From Epiperipatus broadwayi (Eukaryota > Onychophora > Udeonychophora > Euonychophora > Peripatidae), in contig JAQFVV010006631.1 in the NCBI GenBank assembly GCA_028023455.1, positions 64,001 to 128,000 on the forward strand: a stretch of 64,000 nt of DNA, in the 5' to 3' direction. Under the pieces are notes generated by a model that had not been told where the DNA came from, did no database searches, and was given only the letters and a program-made list of their open reading frames with translations. The translations under genes were made by a program, and so were the position numbers. Positions 23,592 to 34,954 of this stretch are shown here, in pieces. Numbering within the stretch: position 1 is the first letter of the stretch; the number at the start of each line of letters is the position of its first letter.

Positions 23592-25230
23592 ATATACACA
23601 AACTATCAACCATTAATTAATGACCGCCAAATCCCCGCCGGTAGTGTAGAAGTAAGGACACATAAACCTTTTCTGTACTGGCAGAATTAGAGGACATAAA
23701 AAAGTCATTAGCGAATCCATATCCTTTTTGGAATGTCTGTAAATTCCTTTATAATACTCTAACAAATAATTTACAAATTGGTTAATATACATATATATGT
23801 AATGTGTGTGCTTACGTGAGCATTCCAACTCATTATAGTAAGAATAAAAAATAAATCATCTTTTGTAATATTCTCTTGTCATATATTACAGTTTTTCCTT
23901 AGCAACAAAATATTAGTTATTGTTTACTGCTAAGATATCTCAACAGATATATATTTTTAAAATTCTCTCCAGGTTAAGAGTTGAAAGAAAAATGAAAATT
24001 ATTAAAACATTCCATTAATATTTGAGAAGCAATCAAACATAACAAACCACTTTACACAATGCTAATATCTTTTGAGAACAAATTATTCTATTTATAGCAG
24101 GAAAATGAATATAAAAGAGTTAATTAATTAAATATAAGTACAACAAAATTTCTATATTTAAATTTTATAAATAAAAATAATTTTCTCCATACATATGCAT
24201 CATTTTATTTATATCTATACCTGGACGAATAAAAAATTAACCACTTTGCTAAATAAATAAATATAAATTTTAAAAAACGCAAGTGATTATTAATCACACA
24301 CTTAGACTAGGCTATGGTATTCAATTTTATGTTTTAGATAAATTAATACTATTTAATTAGGTAATGTTTAAGTTTATGATTATATCAATATTTCTCACTT
24401 TTTTTTTTTTAAAAACTCCCTGATAATCTTTGTAAAATTGATTTTTGTTTTTCTTTTGAACGTTCTATATATGTATTAATGAAAATGACCAAATATCGTA
24501 CATGATACATGTTTCTATCAATAAAATCTATCATTAACATCGGCTCAGGAGACGAACTAAAATCACATTAAACATAATAAGAGCTAAGATGATATAAAAG
24601 AGGCTCCTATAAACAAAAATCCAAAATTTCCATTCAAGCAAAAACAAACCTATTTAAATTGAAATTGAATTGCTATGTTTGGTGCATTCTCAAATTATCT
24701 CCTAAGTGACTGAAATTGTCAGATTTGATTGACAAAAACTCCTGTGTTGTAAGAACATTACAAGACACAGTTTTAAAATTTCTGTAAACGGTCACAACAA
24801 ATAATATTAATTATTAAAATATTTATGTGATGTTATATACATATGCACGCATAATGAAATAAATATTTTAATTGGTCATTGAAGAAATAGGCTAATTTAT
24901 TATTGTACATTAAATAAAAGGTAGCAATGCACTAAAACTTGCTAAAGGTTTTATATAATTTTATACATTAGAATCAAATTTCAAAGTATATATGCCTACA
25001 ATTTTATAAAAAGATATATAGTTTTAAGGAAACTGTTTTTTTTTTAATATATAATAATGGAAAATATAAAGATTTTCTAGAGTTTCTAAAGAGTTTCTTG
25101 TTGTTATTAAAAAGAGTTCAAAATACGAAACAAAATTCTAAAGATAATGATAATTTATCAGCTTTCATGTTTATGACCATAATAAATCATGCATATATGG
25201 GTTTGATTTCAATTATAATAACGTAAAATA
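20955..25230. other. AT-rich stretch with no supported gene
   Basis: It contains a poly-G run (22048-22061) between two copies of ATCTCTTGATTAATTTTAAAA (22024 and 22073) and an (AT)n array (23544-23589). Reading frames here (for example 21214-21420, 22282-22482, 23613-23828) match nothing I recognise and have biased, intron-like composition. Confidence 0.6.
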
Positions 25231-25235
25231 TTGCA

Positions 25236-25395
25236 AACTGAAGAAAATAATAATAAAAGAAAAATCAAGGAAGCTATGTTAATATATAAATACAAGCAAG
25301 TCTTAATCAATAGGCAGGCAGCAAACGTTAAGATCATGGATTTATGGGAAAGGAAGACTACTAAGATTGTTGAAAGCGCTCCTAAGTGACGTTTA
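25236..25395. repeat. Foldback element, copy 2 (right half only)
   Basis: It matches 105-290 of copy 1 (GGCAGGCAGCAAACGTTAAGA; GAAAGCGCTCCTAA) with a few differences. The left arm is missing, so the copy is truncated. Confidence 0.7.
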
Positions 25396-25639
25396 TATTT
25401 TTGTTCTTTTTAAAAAAAAAAAAATCACTGTATTTTCTAATATTTATTTATAAGTTTACATATATATATATAAGTGTTGTCTGGTAAAATTTTTGATGAT
25501 ATATCAGTTGTATGAGATAGAGTGGATATTTATATATATAAGTAAGTACTTAAATGATCAAATTTCAATTCGAAAATTTTTCCTCTCATCTTTTTGGAAA
25601 TAACGTTTTAACTTTGTTCATTAATATTAGGCAGAGGTT

Positions 25640-28400
25640 TAAAACATATTTTTTAAGATACATGGTTAATGTTGATTCTTTTTTATGGCCTCATCACTTT
25701 TAATCAAACTCCATATCTAATTTTGGGTGTAAATTTAATCTTGCTTTATTCTTATTACATTGCTAAATACACTTCTCAATGACAATCTCTATTTATGTAC
25801 AACACACATATGACTGAGGTAGAATTTTGATTCTTGCTATCCCTGAATATTTGTTATATAATACCTGTATTATTTTTGCTCTACATTGAGATGGTATCAT
25901 TACTTTCAAACCACATGTAATGTATTTATCCTCCTTTCTTATAAAGCCTATTGTCTGTGCCAGTTTTCCTCATGTGCTAATGATGGTTTGGACCTTGATT
26001 ATCCTTCGTGAATCAATTTCTGTAGAACTGTATTCACCTCTTAATTTTTGTACATCTTGCAATGATATAATTATCATACATACAATATTCATTCAATCTA
26101 CCACATTAATAGGTGAGACATTCTTACCTATAACTTCTAATGTATCTGGATGTCTACTAACAATGTGAACATGCACAATCCATTTCCTGTGAACTAATGT
26201 AATGCCATATGCACTAAGTAATTTATACATTTTATAATTCTTGAAGATGCATACATTGATATTCCATTGTCTGACTTAAATATCCCTAATAACAGTTAAT
26301 GATACAACTGTAAGATAAATTAAATAAACATACATGTACTAATGGAACTTTCTAAGTTTTTCTATTAAAGCTAATACCATTCTATCAACTTGCAACATTA
26401 TATTCAATGTTTGACAGTGTTTGTGATGCAAATACAACTAGGGGATCTTTCTATGATATATCTTCTTATCATAATACCACTCTGATCCATATTAAAGATG
26501 TGTCTTAAGTGAAAATTAGTTTTTTACTGATTATAATGTACTGAGCCTATAGAATTTATTATTACATTTTTAATCCTTCAGAGAAAGAGGTTATAATTTT
26601 TCACTATTTCACTGACAATTTTTCTCTAATAATCTATTAGAGGTTCAGCCACTTTTGATTAACAGTTACAAAATTGCTGATTATACCCAATAAAGTCAAA
26701 AATTGTTGTAAGTTTCTTTTATTTCTTGGCTGTAGAGTATTCTGTGTTTCTGATGCTTTATCTTGTGATATAAAATATAAGCTCACTTGCCTTTTTAAAT
26801 CCCCCCCAAATTTTTTTTACTCCATATCTACATTTAATCAAGCTTATTCTGAAGCATGTTTTATTACATATCTCTAATAATTACCTTATAGGTTTTATTA
26901 TTTCATCTAAATTTTTCCTATTGGCATAATGAAATCATTAAAATATAGGATTATTGCCTCAAATCCATTTGCCAACTCATCTTCCATTTTTTAAAATATT
27001 GCTGGCAGTGATATTATTCTGCAAGTCAATTTACTTTATACAAACCTTAGTGTGTTACTCACACTATGCATTCATCTATTTCTTTATTTATAGCTAACTG
27101 CAGTTTTAACTGCTTGAGGTATAGCTTTGTAAAAAAGTTCCTTTTACTGAAGTTACTGAACAGAAAAAATAAGTTTACAAGTAACAATGCATCATTAATA
27201 ATAACATTAACTTGTGAAGCATTTGTCCTGACCAATTTATCCTACTGACTGATACTGCGTTGTGAATTTTACTTTTTGTCTTCTATCAATTAAAACTGAT
27301 AATTTTTTGAATGCCTTATTGCTTAGGTTTGCTAAATCTATCACTTTATCAAATGTTTTTGAATTATTTATCAGTAATCTTATGTATAGGATGTGGTTTG
27401 ATGTACACAAATGAACATGTTTCATAATATCTCATTTACAAAAGTATGTAAATCACATTTAATTGTTGATTTTTAGTTTGATCATATGTTCTTTTACTGT
27501 CTTGTTTTCTATGTGGTTGGGAGAATAACATTTGTATATTTACATTATCACAATTAATCTTGATATAAAGAAACCCTACAATTTCTACAGCTGTCTCAAA
27601 TGTTATGTCCACTATATTTATGGAGTCTGCCTGAGATACTAAAATACTTCACATGACTACTCCATTCAAAGTGACAAAATTGCTGATGTTAATTATGACT
27701 TAAACTATTTGCAATTCTTTTTACACTATATTTATTAATCATTCTAAATCATCATAGACTAATAAAATAATCATAATATTTTACCATTATATCATTTTTT
27801 GCTAACTTGTTTCTTAATCCAGATGGTTCTTATTTTGGTTTATGACAATTCTATAGTTTTTAGAGGTTCTTCTGTTCTTTCTTCATGTAATTGTAATTCT
27901 GTTGTTTTTACAGACTTCCATGTCCTTTACTGTCACATGCATATCAAGTGCTATCTCTGTACTTTTTTCAACAGTGTAACTGTTCCATCTTTGTTGTACT
28001 TGTCCTTATTTTCTTTTATCTTCTGCCAAGACTATTGTGTTATGTGATCTAGTATCTATAATACAATCCAATTATAATTTAATACATTCATTATTAATAT
28101 TTACAATATGATTATTATAAAATTGTGCAATCTGTGATTCCAACAATACTATTCAGGTAATTGCTTACACAACATAGGATTCTTGGGCTTTTGTTTATCT
28201 ATCTGAACTGAACTTTTTCAGTGTACTGATTGTTGCTTATCTTTTGTCAGTTTAGCTTGGTGAACTTCAACTTAATGGTGAGATACAATTATATTTTGTC
28301 TTGACACTGAAAGAATTACTCTTATATACTTTGTCATAATTTTTGGTTCTTGATTTTTCCACTCTTGCTCCACTTTTGCTGACGTCCCAACAGCTGCAAT
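25640..28400 (-). pseudogene. Decayed Ty3/gypsy pol (protease, RT, RNase H, integrase)
   Basis: The minus strand, read by hand across frameshifts, gives the gypsy order. The aspartic protease entry reads CIIDTRSHNTIVLAED near 28010-28075 (DTG has become DTR). The RT around 27010-26870 gives MEDELANGFEAIILYFNDFI, where the catalytic YxDD reads YFND. The thumb near 26700 gives LTLLGIISNF. RNase H near 26350-26450 gives FASQTLSNIEYNVAS and LALIEKLRKFH. The integrase zinc domain near 25960-25740 gives VLYNKYSGIARIKILPQSYV, followed by IEKCI and QCNKNKARLNLHP. There are dozens of stops and frameshifts and both catalytic motifs are broken, so it is an old, dead copy. LTRs were not identified. Confidence 0.75.
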
Positions 28401-28531
28401 TAATGTCAAATACTATATTCAAAGTCATTACACACATATACTCCCATTAAATGTTATATTGGTTATTTAATTCCTCTTCATATTGGAAAAAGAGTCGTCT
28501 TATCTTTCCACTGTGACAGCTTATATAACTC

Positions 28532-28532
<1 letters not shown>

Positions 28533-28578
<46 letters not shown>

Positions 28579-28594
28579 ATATATATATATATAT
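28533..28594. repeat. (AT)n microsatellite
   Basis: About 30 dinucleotide units with one CT interruption near 28577. It adjoins a PLE 3'-end fragment. Confidence 0.95.
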
Positions 28595-28596
28595 TG

Positions 28597-28700
28597 CTCT
28601 TTTATTATTTTCGTGATATTCCATGTGGTAAAATAGCTAAATAGCTGACATTTCGGTACAATAACAAAGGCCTTTCTCAAAGCATTCTCTTATATATATA
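28597..28700 (-). mobile_element. PLE 3'-end fragment
   Basis: ATTCCATGTGGTAAAATAGC through TTTCGGTACAATAACA matches the outer ends of the 17.7-19.2 kb palindrome at over 90 percent by eye. Only about 90 bp remain, between two (AT)n runs. It includes the degenerate hammerhead-like motif at 28650-28683. Confidence 0.75.
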
Positions 28701-28734
28701 TATATATATATAAATGCCTGCATAACAACTTGAA

Positions 28735-29690
28735 GAATCACCGTCAATATTTAACTGTCTCCAAGAATAATACCAATGAATAAGCATTAAACCTCCCCAA
28801 AAATCTTGGAATTTAACCGGTTAGAAAATTTCATTAGAAGCAGCAAACAGCAAGAAGTGTCTACGCTCTAAAATCCTAGGTAATAACATTTTTCTTATAC
28901 TCATTTCTAAAGTAGCCATCACATTCATAAAACCTCCAAGAGTCAAATATATGAACTCTATAGCATACATAGATGAACTATTAATGTGTGTGTTTAAATG
29001 TTGTGTGTGTTCATACATTATTATATATTGATTTCATTGTATTTAAATGTCAAATATTATTTAATCCTTTGTTATATTATATTGCTATTATATATGTGTG
29101 AGCCTGAAATGATGATAAGCCCTTGTTCTTTTAAATAAGATTTATAAAATATTTAGAGTTAGTATAATAAATGTTAATTAAAATAAATTGTCTTTTTACT
29201 TAAAGCTGTATTTTGTCAGTCAATTCTTTTTGCCACTAGTTAAGGAATAACTTGTTATTGAATTAAAAAAATATACTGACTAGTTAAGGGATTTTTGAGC
29301 ACGGGATTATGGGCCTACTGTCCAACATGTTAGTTTTAGACTAGCTGGCACCCATGGTTTACTCCAAAACAAATAAAGTGTTTGGATAGTAGGGGGTTGA
29401 ATCTAGCAGTCCAGGTGAGCCACGATCTGGAAATGTGATCATGTGATGCGTTGCATAGCTCGGTCTGATCGTGGGTATTATTGACAGCTTTGCTATCAAT
29501 AATATTGTCCACTCTGATCGAACATGCCGGTTCGTTCACATAATATTTATAACTATTTTGAAAAAAAGAACTCTGTGCTTGATATATTAAATTATTTAAA
29601 TATTTATAATATGAGACTATAAGTTTATTATAATTAAGGTTTAAATCCAGATCAACCAAGAGGTAATAGTAAGTGAATAGACAATGGATC
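28735..29690. other. Unassigned stretch, 29300-29560 less AT-rich
   Basis: 29300-29560 is GC-richer than its surroundings and covers a 118-aa minus-strand frame (29336-29692) with no recognisable domain. It could be a fragment of an unidentified repeat. I see nothing else here. Confidence 0.4.
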
Positions 29691-29780
29691 AAACCTGGTA
29701 CACTATCTTTATGTATGATACCATTTGCACCTTTCTTAAATACATAACACTATTTCTTAGAACAAAACTTTACTCATACA

Positions 29781-29807
29781 GTTTGACTGTCCTGCAGTAT
29801 TCATCAG
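29781..29807 (-). ncRNA. Hammerhead-like motif at outer end of PLE left arm
   Basis: Minus strand CTGATGA (29801-29807), ACTG-CAGGA-CAGT hairpin (four pairs), then CAAAC where GAAAC is expected. The mirror copy at 33275-33301 (+) keeps GAAAC but reads ATGATGA in the first box. Taken together the ancestral sequence had an intact core; each present copy has one broken box. Confidence 0.45.
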
Positions 29808-30287
29808 AGCTACAATTTCCAAATATATAATCATACAATTAATACATTATATATATAATCAATAACACACGTTTTAACCTGACCGTTATAAATAATCATT
29901 TTTCATTCTATTATTCTATTCTTAACTAATTTTATTTTCTTATTTATAGTATTTTATTATTAAATTATTCTATATTAATTTTATTATAATTTTAAAACTT
30001 AAATCTTTAAACTGGGCTATTTAATCTATCATTTTATCATTATCTTTTTAATTATATTTTCTCAATTACTTCTAAACATTCTTTATTTTTATTATATACT
30101 TAACAGTTAAGGTTTTTTACATTATAAATTATATATTTTTTACATTACTAAATAGTTACAGCTTTATAATCTTATTTCCAAAAACCAATTGACAATTTTT
30201 TAAAAATAATTATATTAGTTTAATAACTCCCTCTATCATCATTTTCTTCAACTTTATTTTTAAACCTCTTTATATTCAAACTATTAT

Positions 30288-30288
30288 C

Positions 30289-30329
<41 letters not shown>

Positions 30330-30414
30330 TAATAATAATAATAATGAAAATGATGATGATGATGATAATTATGATGATGATGATAATAATAATAATAATA
30401 ATAATTATTATTCA
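30288..30414. repeat. Compound (AAT)n/(GAT)n microsatellite
   Basis: Trinucleotide repeats AAT, then GATGAT, then AAT again. It lies in the 3' region of the left PLE fragment; the right arm has only short ATT/AGT runs at the same place (32780-32795). Confidence 0.9.
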
Positions 30415-30419
30415 TAAAA

Positions 30420-30660
30420 TTATTGTCTTTTCCCCAAAATCCCTATTAAGATTTGCTTTTATATTTTTAATCAATATTGTTTCTTTAATTTTTCTATCCC
30501 TTCTATTACTTGGATAATTAATAATTTTATACTATCCTTCTCAATCCTATGACCTGTTTCTAATAAATGCAAATAAATAGGTGACCTCTTATCATAATTA
30601 TGTTGAATTTATCTTGTAAAAATATAATTTTTTGTCTCACCTACATAATTAGTTTTTAAC
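30420..30660 (-). pseudogene. PLE GIY-YIG endonuclease relic, left arm
   Basis: Minus strand: NYVGETKN near 30635-30655, then YDKRSPIYLHLLETGHRIEK (about 30540-30600). These are the YIG-side motif, the His-containing segment and the C-terminal part of a PLE endonuclease. A stop and frameshifts are present near 30610 and 30500. Confidence 0.7.
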
Positions 30661-31149
30661 AGCATGAAAGTTAAAACCTTTGACAAATGCACCATAAAAA
30701 TACTTATATGACAGTAAATCAGATGTAATAATGATTGCAGAAGGAACTCTCAATTCAAAACACAAGGCAGAGATTTTGTGGAAAAAAGATGGTCCCACCT
30801 TCTTCTCTACTTAAATTTATATAGAAATAAGCCAGACTCAAGCTTTTTGAACTAAAATACTTGAGTCTGGTTTATTTATATATAAATTTAAGTTGAGAAG
30901 AAGGTGGGACCATTCTTTTTTTACAAAATTTCTTCCTTGTGTTTGAATTGAGAGTTTCCTGTGCAATCATTATTACATCTGATTGGTTTTGATATAAGTA
31001 TTTTTAAAGTTCATCTGTCAAAGGTTTTAGCCTTTCATGTTATTATTACATCATCTGCTTGTGTTTAATAAATTAATGTATTTATAATTAGTTTTTATAT
31101 TTTTATTTTTACATGAATTGCAATCAAGATTATAAAATTGAATGTACCG

Positions 31150-31415
31150 TCATGTAAAAGTAAAAATATTAAAACTAATTATGGAGATGGGACAAATAAT
31201 TCTATTTATAGAAGAATAGTTTACCATAAGTATGATAATAGGTCACCTATTTATTTGCATTCATAAGAAATGGGTCATATGTTTGAGAAGGTTAGTATAA
31301 TATGATTAATTATACAAGTAATCGAAGGGATATGATATTTAAAGAGGCAATATTGATTAAAAATATAAAATCAAATCTTAATAGGGATTTTGGAGTAAAG
31401 ACAATAATTTTATCA
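31150..31415 (+). pseudogene. PLE GIY-YIG endonuclease relic, right arm
   Basis: It is the plus-strand mirror of 30420-30660: KTNYGDGTNNSI-like start near 31155, then YDNRSPIYLHS near 31230 and an ILIKNIKSNLNRDFGVK-like end near 31345-31395. It is more decayed and is followed at once by the nested insert. Confidence 0.65.
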
Positions 31416-31430
31416 AAATTATAGTTATTA
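31416..31430. other. Target-site duplication, left copy
   Basis: AAATTATAGTTATTA. The identical 15-mer occurs at 32769-32783. The uninterrupted left PLE arm shows the two flanks were originally continuous. Confidence 0.75.
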
Positions 31431-31530
31431 AACCAAGACAAAATTGTGCCAACCAGAGTAATCAATGGATGCCAGAAGGCTTGTGCATAAAATCCCTATC
31501 TAGTGCCATTCATCCAATATCCCCAGACTA

Positions 31531-31555
31531 GTTTCTGGCTTGTGGCCTTCATCAT
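31531..31555 (-). ncRNA. Hammerhead-like core in 450-bp unit (minus copy)
   Basis: Minus strand ATGATGA (first C changed to A), GGC-CACAA-GCC hairpin, A, then GAAAC; CTAGT follows and ACTAGATA lies 28 nt further on, able to form stem III. The surrounding CTGGGGATATTGGATGA is conserved in all copies. Confidence 0.5.
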
Positions 31556-32128
31556 TGAGGAGCCTTGGATCTGAAAGCACTGCACCTAGATCTTAGGATC
31601 TAATGCAACTCTCCAGCAGCCACCTTTTATCTCTACATAACTACAAAACTATGAGAATGAAATTGAAAACACAAAAATATTTTCAATCTAAGCTCAATAG
31701 CTTATATAGTCATATGTGTCTTAACTTAATTCAGCACCCATACATTTTAGGGTCTTTGGCTCTTTAACAACCATAGCCACCAATATCCTATTAGGCAGGA
31801 TTGGTGTTAAACCCATAAACATCACATAATCACCATCTCTTATACTAGCACATAATTATCAAACAAGGCAAAACTCTCTATTCAGTATTGCCACACTGTG
31901 CCAACCAGAATAATAAATGGATGTCAGAAGGCTTGTGCATAAAATCTCTATCTAGTGCCTACTCATCCAATATCCCCAGACAAGTTTCTGGCTTAGATTG
32001 AAAATATTATTGTGTTTTCAATTTCATTCTCATAGTTTTGTAGTTAAATATAGATAAAAGGTGGCTGCTGGAGGGTTGCATTAGACTTTAAGATCTAGGT
32101 GCAGTGCTCTCAGATCCAAGGCTCCTCA

Positions 32129-32153
32129 CTGACGAAGGCCATAAGCCAGAAAC
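32129..32153 (+). ncRNA. Hammerhead-like core in 450-bp unit (plus copy 1)
   Basis: CTGACGA (exact CUGANGA), GGC-CATAA-GCC hairpin, GAAAC (32149-32153), with CTAGT and a downstream ACTAGATA as possible stem III plus cleavage-site region. The A.A apposition beside the core and the imperfect stem I make present activity uncertain. Confidence 0.5.
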
Positions 32154-32580
32154 TAGTTTGGGGATATTGGATGAGTAGGCACTAGATAGTGATTTTATGC
32201 ACAATACTTCTGTCATCCATTGATTACTCTGGTTGGAACAGGGTGGCACTACTCTATGGAGAGATTTTGCCTTGTTTGATAACAATTATGTGCTAATATA
32301 AAAGATGGTGATCATGTGAGGTTTATAGGTTTAACACCAATCCTGCCTAATAGAATAGTGGTGGCTATGGTTGTTAAAGAGCCAGACACCAAAATGTATG
32401 GGTGCTGAACTGGGTTCAGACCCATATGACAATATAAGCTATTGAGTTTAGATTGAAAATATTGTGTTTTCAATTTCATTCTCATAGTTTTGTAGTTAAG
32501 TAGAGATAAAAGGTAGCTGCTAGTGGGTTGCATTAGATCCTACAATCTAGGTGCAGTGCTCTCAAATTTAAGGCTCCTCA

Positions 32581-32605
32581 CTGACAAAGGTCATAAGCCA
32601 GAAAC
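32581..32605 (+). ncRNA. Hammerhead-like core in 450-bp unit (plus copy 2)
   Basis: CTGACAA (last position of the box changed G to A), AGG-TCATAAG-CC hairpin, GAAAC (32601-32605), exactly 452 bp after copy 1. CTAGT and ACTAGATA are conserved downstream. Confidence 0.45.
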
Positions 32606-32768
32606 TAGTCTGGGGATATTGGATGAGTAGGCACTAGATAGCGATTTTTTTGCACAAGCCTGTAGCATCCATTGACTACTCTGGTTGGCACAGGGTGGCA
32701 CTACTCTATGGAGAGTTTTGCCTTGTTTGATAACAATTATGTGCTAGTATAAGAGATGGTGATCATGT

Positions 32769-32783
32769 AAATTATAGTTATTA
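32769..32783. other. Target-site duplication, right copy
   Basis: AAATTATAGTTATTA, identical to 31416-31430; PLE right-arm sequence resumes directly after it. Confidence 0.75.
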
Positions 32784-33379
32784 TTATTAGTAGTAGTTTG
32801 AATATAAAAAGGTTTAAAAATAAAGTTGAAGAAAATGATTATAGAGGAAGTTGTTAAGCAAATGTAAGAATTTTTGAAAATTTGTCAGTTTGTTTATGGA
32901 AATAGGATTATAAAGATGTAACTATTTAGTAATGTAATAAAAAGGTAATTTATAACGTAAAAAGTTAATAGTTAAATACATAATAAAAATAAAGAAAGTT
33001 TAGAAGTAATTAAGAAAATATAACTAAAACGATAATAATAAAATGATAGATTAAATAGTAGAGTTTACAGATTAAAGTTTTAAAATTATAATAAAATTGC
33101 TTTCGAATAATTTAATATTAAAATACTACAAAAAAGAAAACGAAATTAGTTAAGAGTAGAGTAATAAAATGTAAAATGATTATTTATAATGGCCAGGCTA
33201 AGATGTATGTGTTTGATTATGTATATAAATATAATGTATAAATTGTATGATTATATATTTGGACATTTTAAATCAGATGATGACTGCAGGACGGTTGAAA
33301 CTGTAAGAGTAATGTTTTGGTGTAAAACATAGTATTGTTAAGTGTATAAGAAAGTTGGAAATTATATCATATTCCTGTA

Positions 33380-34850
33380 CATAAGTTAATTTTAACATTA
33401 AACGTATAAAATTAGGAACAAAGTGTATGGTATATATTATTCTCATGTTATCAGTTTCAAAGTACTAATTAATTCTCATATGATAGTTAGATTCTTGTTA
33501 TGTATGATATATAATTAAATTTTATTGTATATACTTTTTCTAGTATTGTAAATTATTTATTAACTTCCATAAACAGATTATTTGTTATAATACTTTATTT
33601 TTTAATGAAAATTTATAAAAATAGTTTGGCTAAATAAGACAAATTATGTTATTCTTTTTGCCCTTTTTTGTCAACTTTTTTATACATTATACGTAACTGT
33701 AAGCAACTTCACTATAAATACAAATTACAAATAAACCCTACCGATTTCTAATGCATTGTTAGTTTGATTTAGGTTTTCCTCATAACATAGTTCCAACTTT
33801 ATTAATAATGATCTCAAATAGCAGCTAATCAATTGTAAGCTAAAACTATTAACTATTTGAACCTATTGTGAAAAAATGTAGTCGTCAAAACTTGAATAAG
33901 TCCTGATTTTGTGATAAATATGGTTGGGTCTATAATAGAAGCTTAGAAAAATCATAGCACCTTTATAATAGATATAAATCACGTATTTCTTCTGACACTG
34001 AGCTTTAAAATATGTCTTTAAAAAACGAATATCTAAATCGTATCTATGATTAGCCATAACAATTGCAGTCGTAGAATAAAAAGTATCAGACCTTTACGTA
34101 CAATAGGGGATTGTTGTTAAAGTTATTTTCAATTTATAGACTTTATGAACTTTGCATATATTTCAAAATGAACATTATATAATAATTTTTTGTCATTTAC
34201 AATTTGTATAATGCATTTTAATTGAATTAATGATTATTTATGTGTATGCTAAGGTTATCTTGTTAGTATTAAATTTTAAAATAAAAGCGAAATGTGAGGA
34301 TAAACTTCACATGTATGTATAATATTTTTTTCTTGAATTATATGTTAGCAATAAATAACTGTTTATATAGTAGGGATAACTCGCAATTTCAAGTTAAATC
34401 ATGTGTTATTTTTAGCATACAATTATTTTATGATATTTAATCAGTTTCATTATAATATTCATAATTTAAATTATAGGGGAACTAATTATCTTACACTGAG
34501 TTATGTAAACACCAAAAACTATGAAAAGATGGAATGAATCCTATTTTTCGTAGTTGTTGATATTTTCCTAACTCGATGGATAATAGTTACTTCCATGCCA
34601 TTAAATAAATAGAAAGTTATGATTATTTATTATTGAATCTAAGTTATATAATTTTAAATATAGAATTATTGAGATACAAACCTATATATGTTTATGAAAT
34701 AAATAGAATAAATTAATATGTATGTGATTATATAAATAGGAATTGAAAGAGTTGTTTATTAGAAAAATAATATTTTATTAAAATCCGTGAATATAAAAGG
34801 AAACATAGATATTTCTTGGTAATCTATTAATATTAGGATATGTGTGTTTA
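33380..34850. other. AT-rich stretch with no supported gene
   Basis: No repeat boundary, RNA gene or conserved frame was recognised. The minus-strand frame at 33863-34057 looks random. Confidence 0.6.
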
Positions 34851-34857
34851 ATGTTAA

Positions 34858-34950
34858 ACATCGGTGGCCTAGTGGTTAGCATAGCTGCCTTCCAAGTAGC
34901 TGACCCGGGTTCGCTTCCCTATCAACACATTTGACATATGAAAAAAAAAG
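34858..34950 (+). mobile_element. Short tRNA-Gly-derived SINE, copy 3
   Basis: GGTGGCCTAGTGGTTAGCAT (A box) with anticodon loop CTTCCAA (TCC, glycine), then CCCGGGTTCGCTTCCC (B box), matching animal tRNA-Gly(TCC) closely to the T arm. The T stem closes only partly (CCGGG/CCCTA) and the acceptor halves (ACATCGG/TCAACAC) do not pair, so it is not a functional tRNA. The tail TGACATATGAAAAAAAA resembles the TGACACATGAAA tail of copies 1 and 2. Confidence 0.7.
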
Positions 34951-34954
34951 ATTT

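Larger units (their letters stand above)
31431..32768. mobile_element. Composite inverted/tandem array of about 450-bp hammerhead-bearing units (retrozyme-like insert)
   Basis: The insert consists of a minus-oriented unit (31445-31895) and the start of a second (31896-31990), then plus-oriented units from about 31993 to 32768. Unit period is 450 bp on the minus side (GCCAACCAGA at 31449 and 31899) and 452 bp on the plus side (ACTCTGGTTGG near 32224 and 32676). Each unit has one hammerhead-like core. No unit has a convincing ORF. Identical 15-bp direct repeats border the insert, as after target-primed integration. Tandem hammerhead units without coding capacity match the definition of retrozymes; the switch from minus to plus orientation inside one insertion is unusual. 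Confidence 0.7.
29698..33374. mobile_element. Inverted pair of Penelope-like element fragments with a nested insertion
   Basis: 29698-30838 is the inverted copy of 30856-33374 once the 1338-bp insert at 31431-32768 is removed, with the axis near 30848 (AGCCAGACTCAAG against CTTGAGTCTGG). From the axis outward each arm holds a foldback-like segment (GGTCCCACCTTCTTCT), a PLE endonuclease relic, an AT-rich 3' region and an outer motif (CTGCAGGAC) with a hammerhead-like core. The left arm also has an AAT/GAT microsatellite. Both PLE fragments have 3' ends outward, like the palindrome at 17.7-19.2 kb, but belong to a different PLE family. Confidence 0.75.

Noticed and set aside
28447-28680. 77-aa minus-strand ORF
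   Set aside because: It is mostly translated (AT)n plus the PLE 3' non-coding end.
32088-32533. Two small minus-strand ORFs in the hammerhead array
   Set aside because: They are antisense to the plus-oriented units and not conserved in frame between units.
34858-34929. Functional tRNA-Gly(TCC) gene
   Set aside because: Acceptor halves do not pair and the T stem is broken; a SINE-like tail follows.
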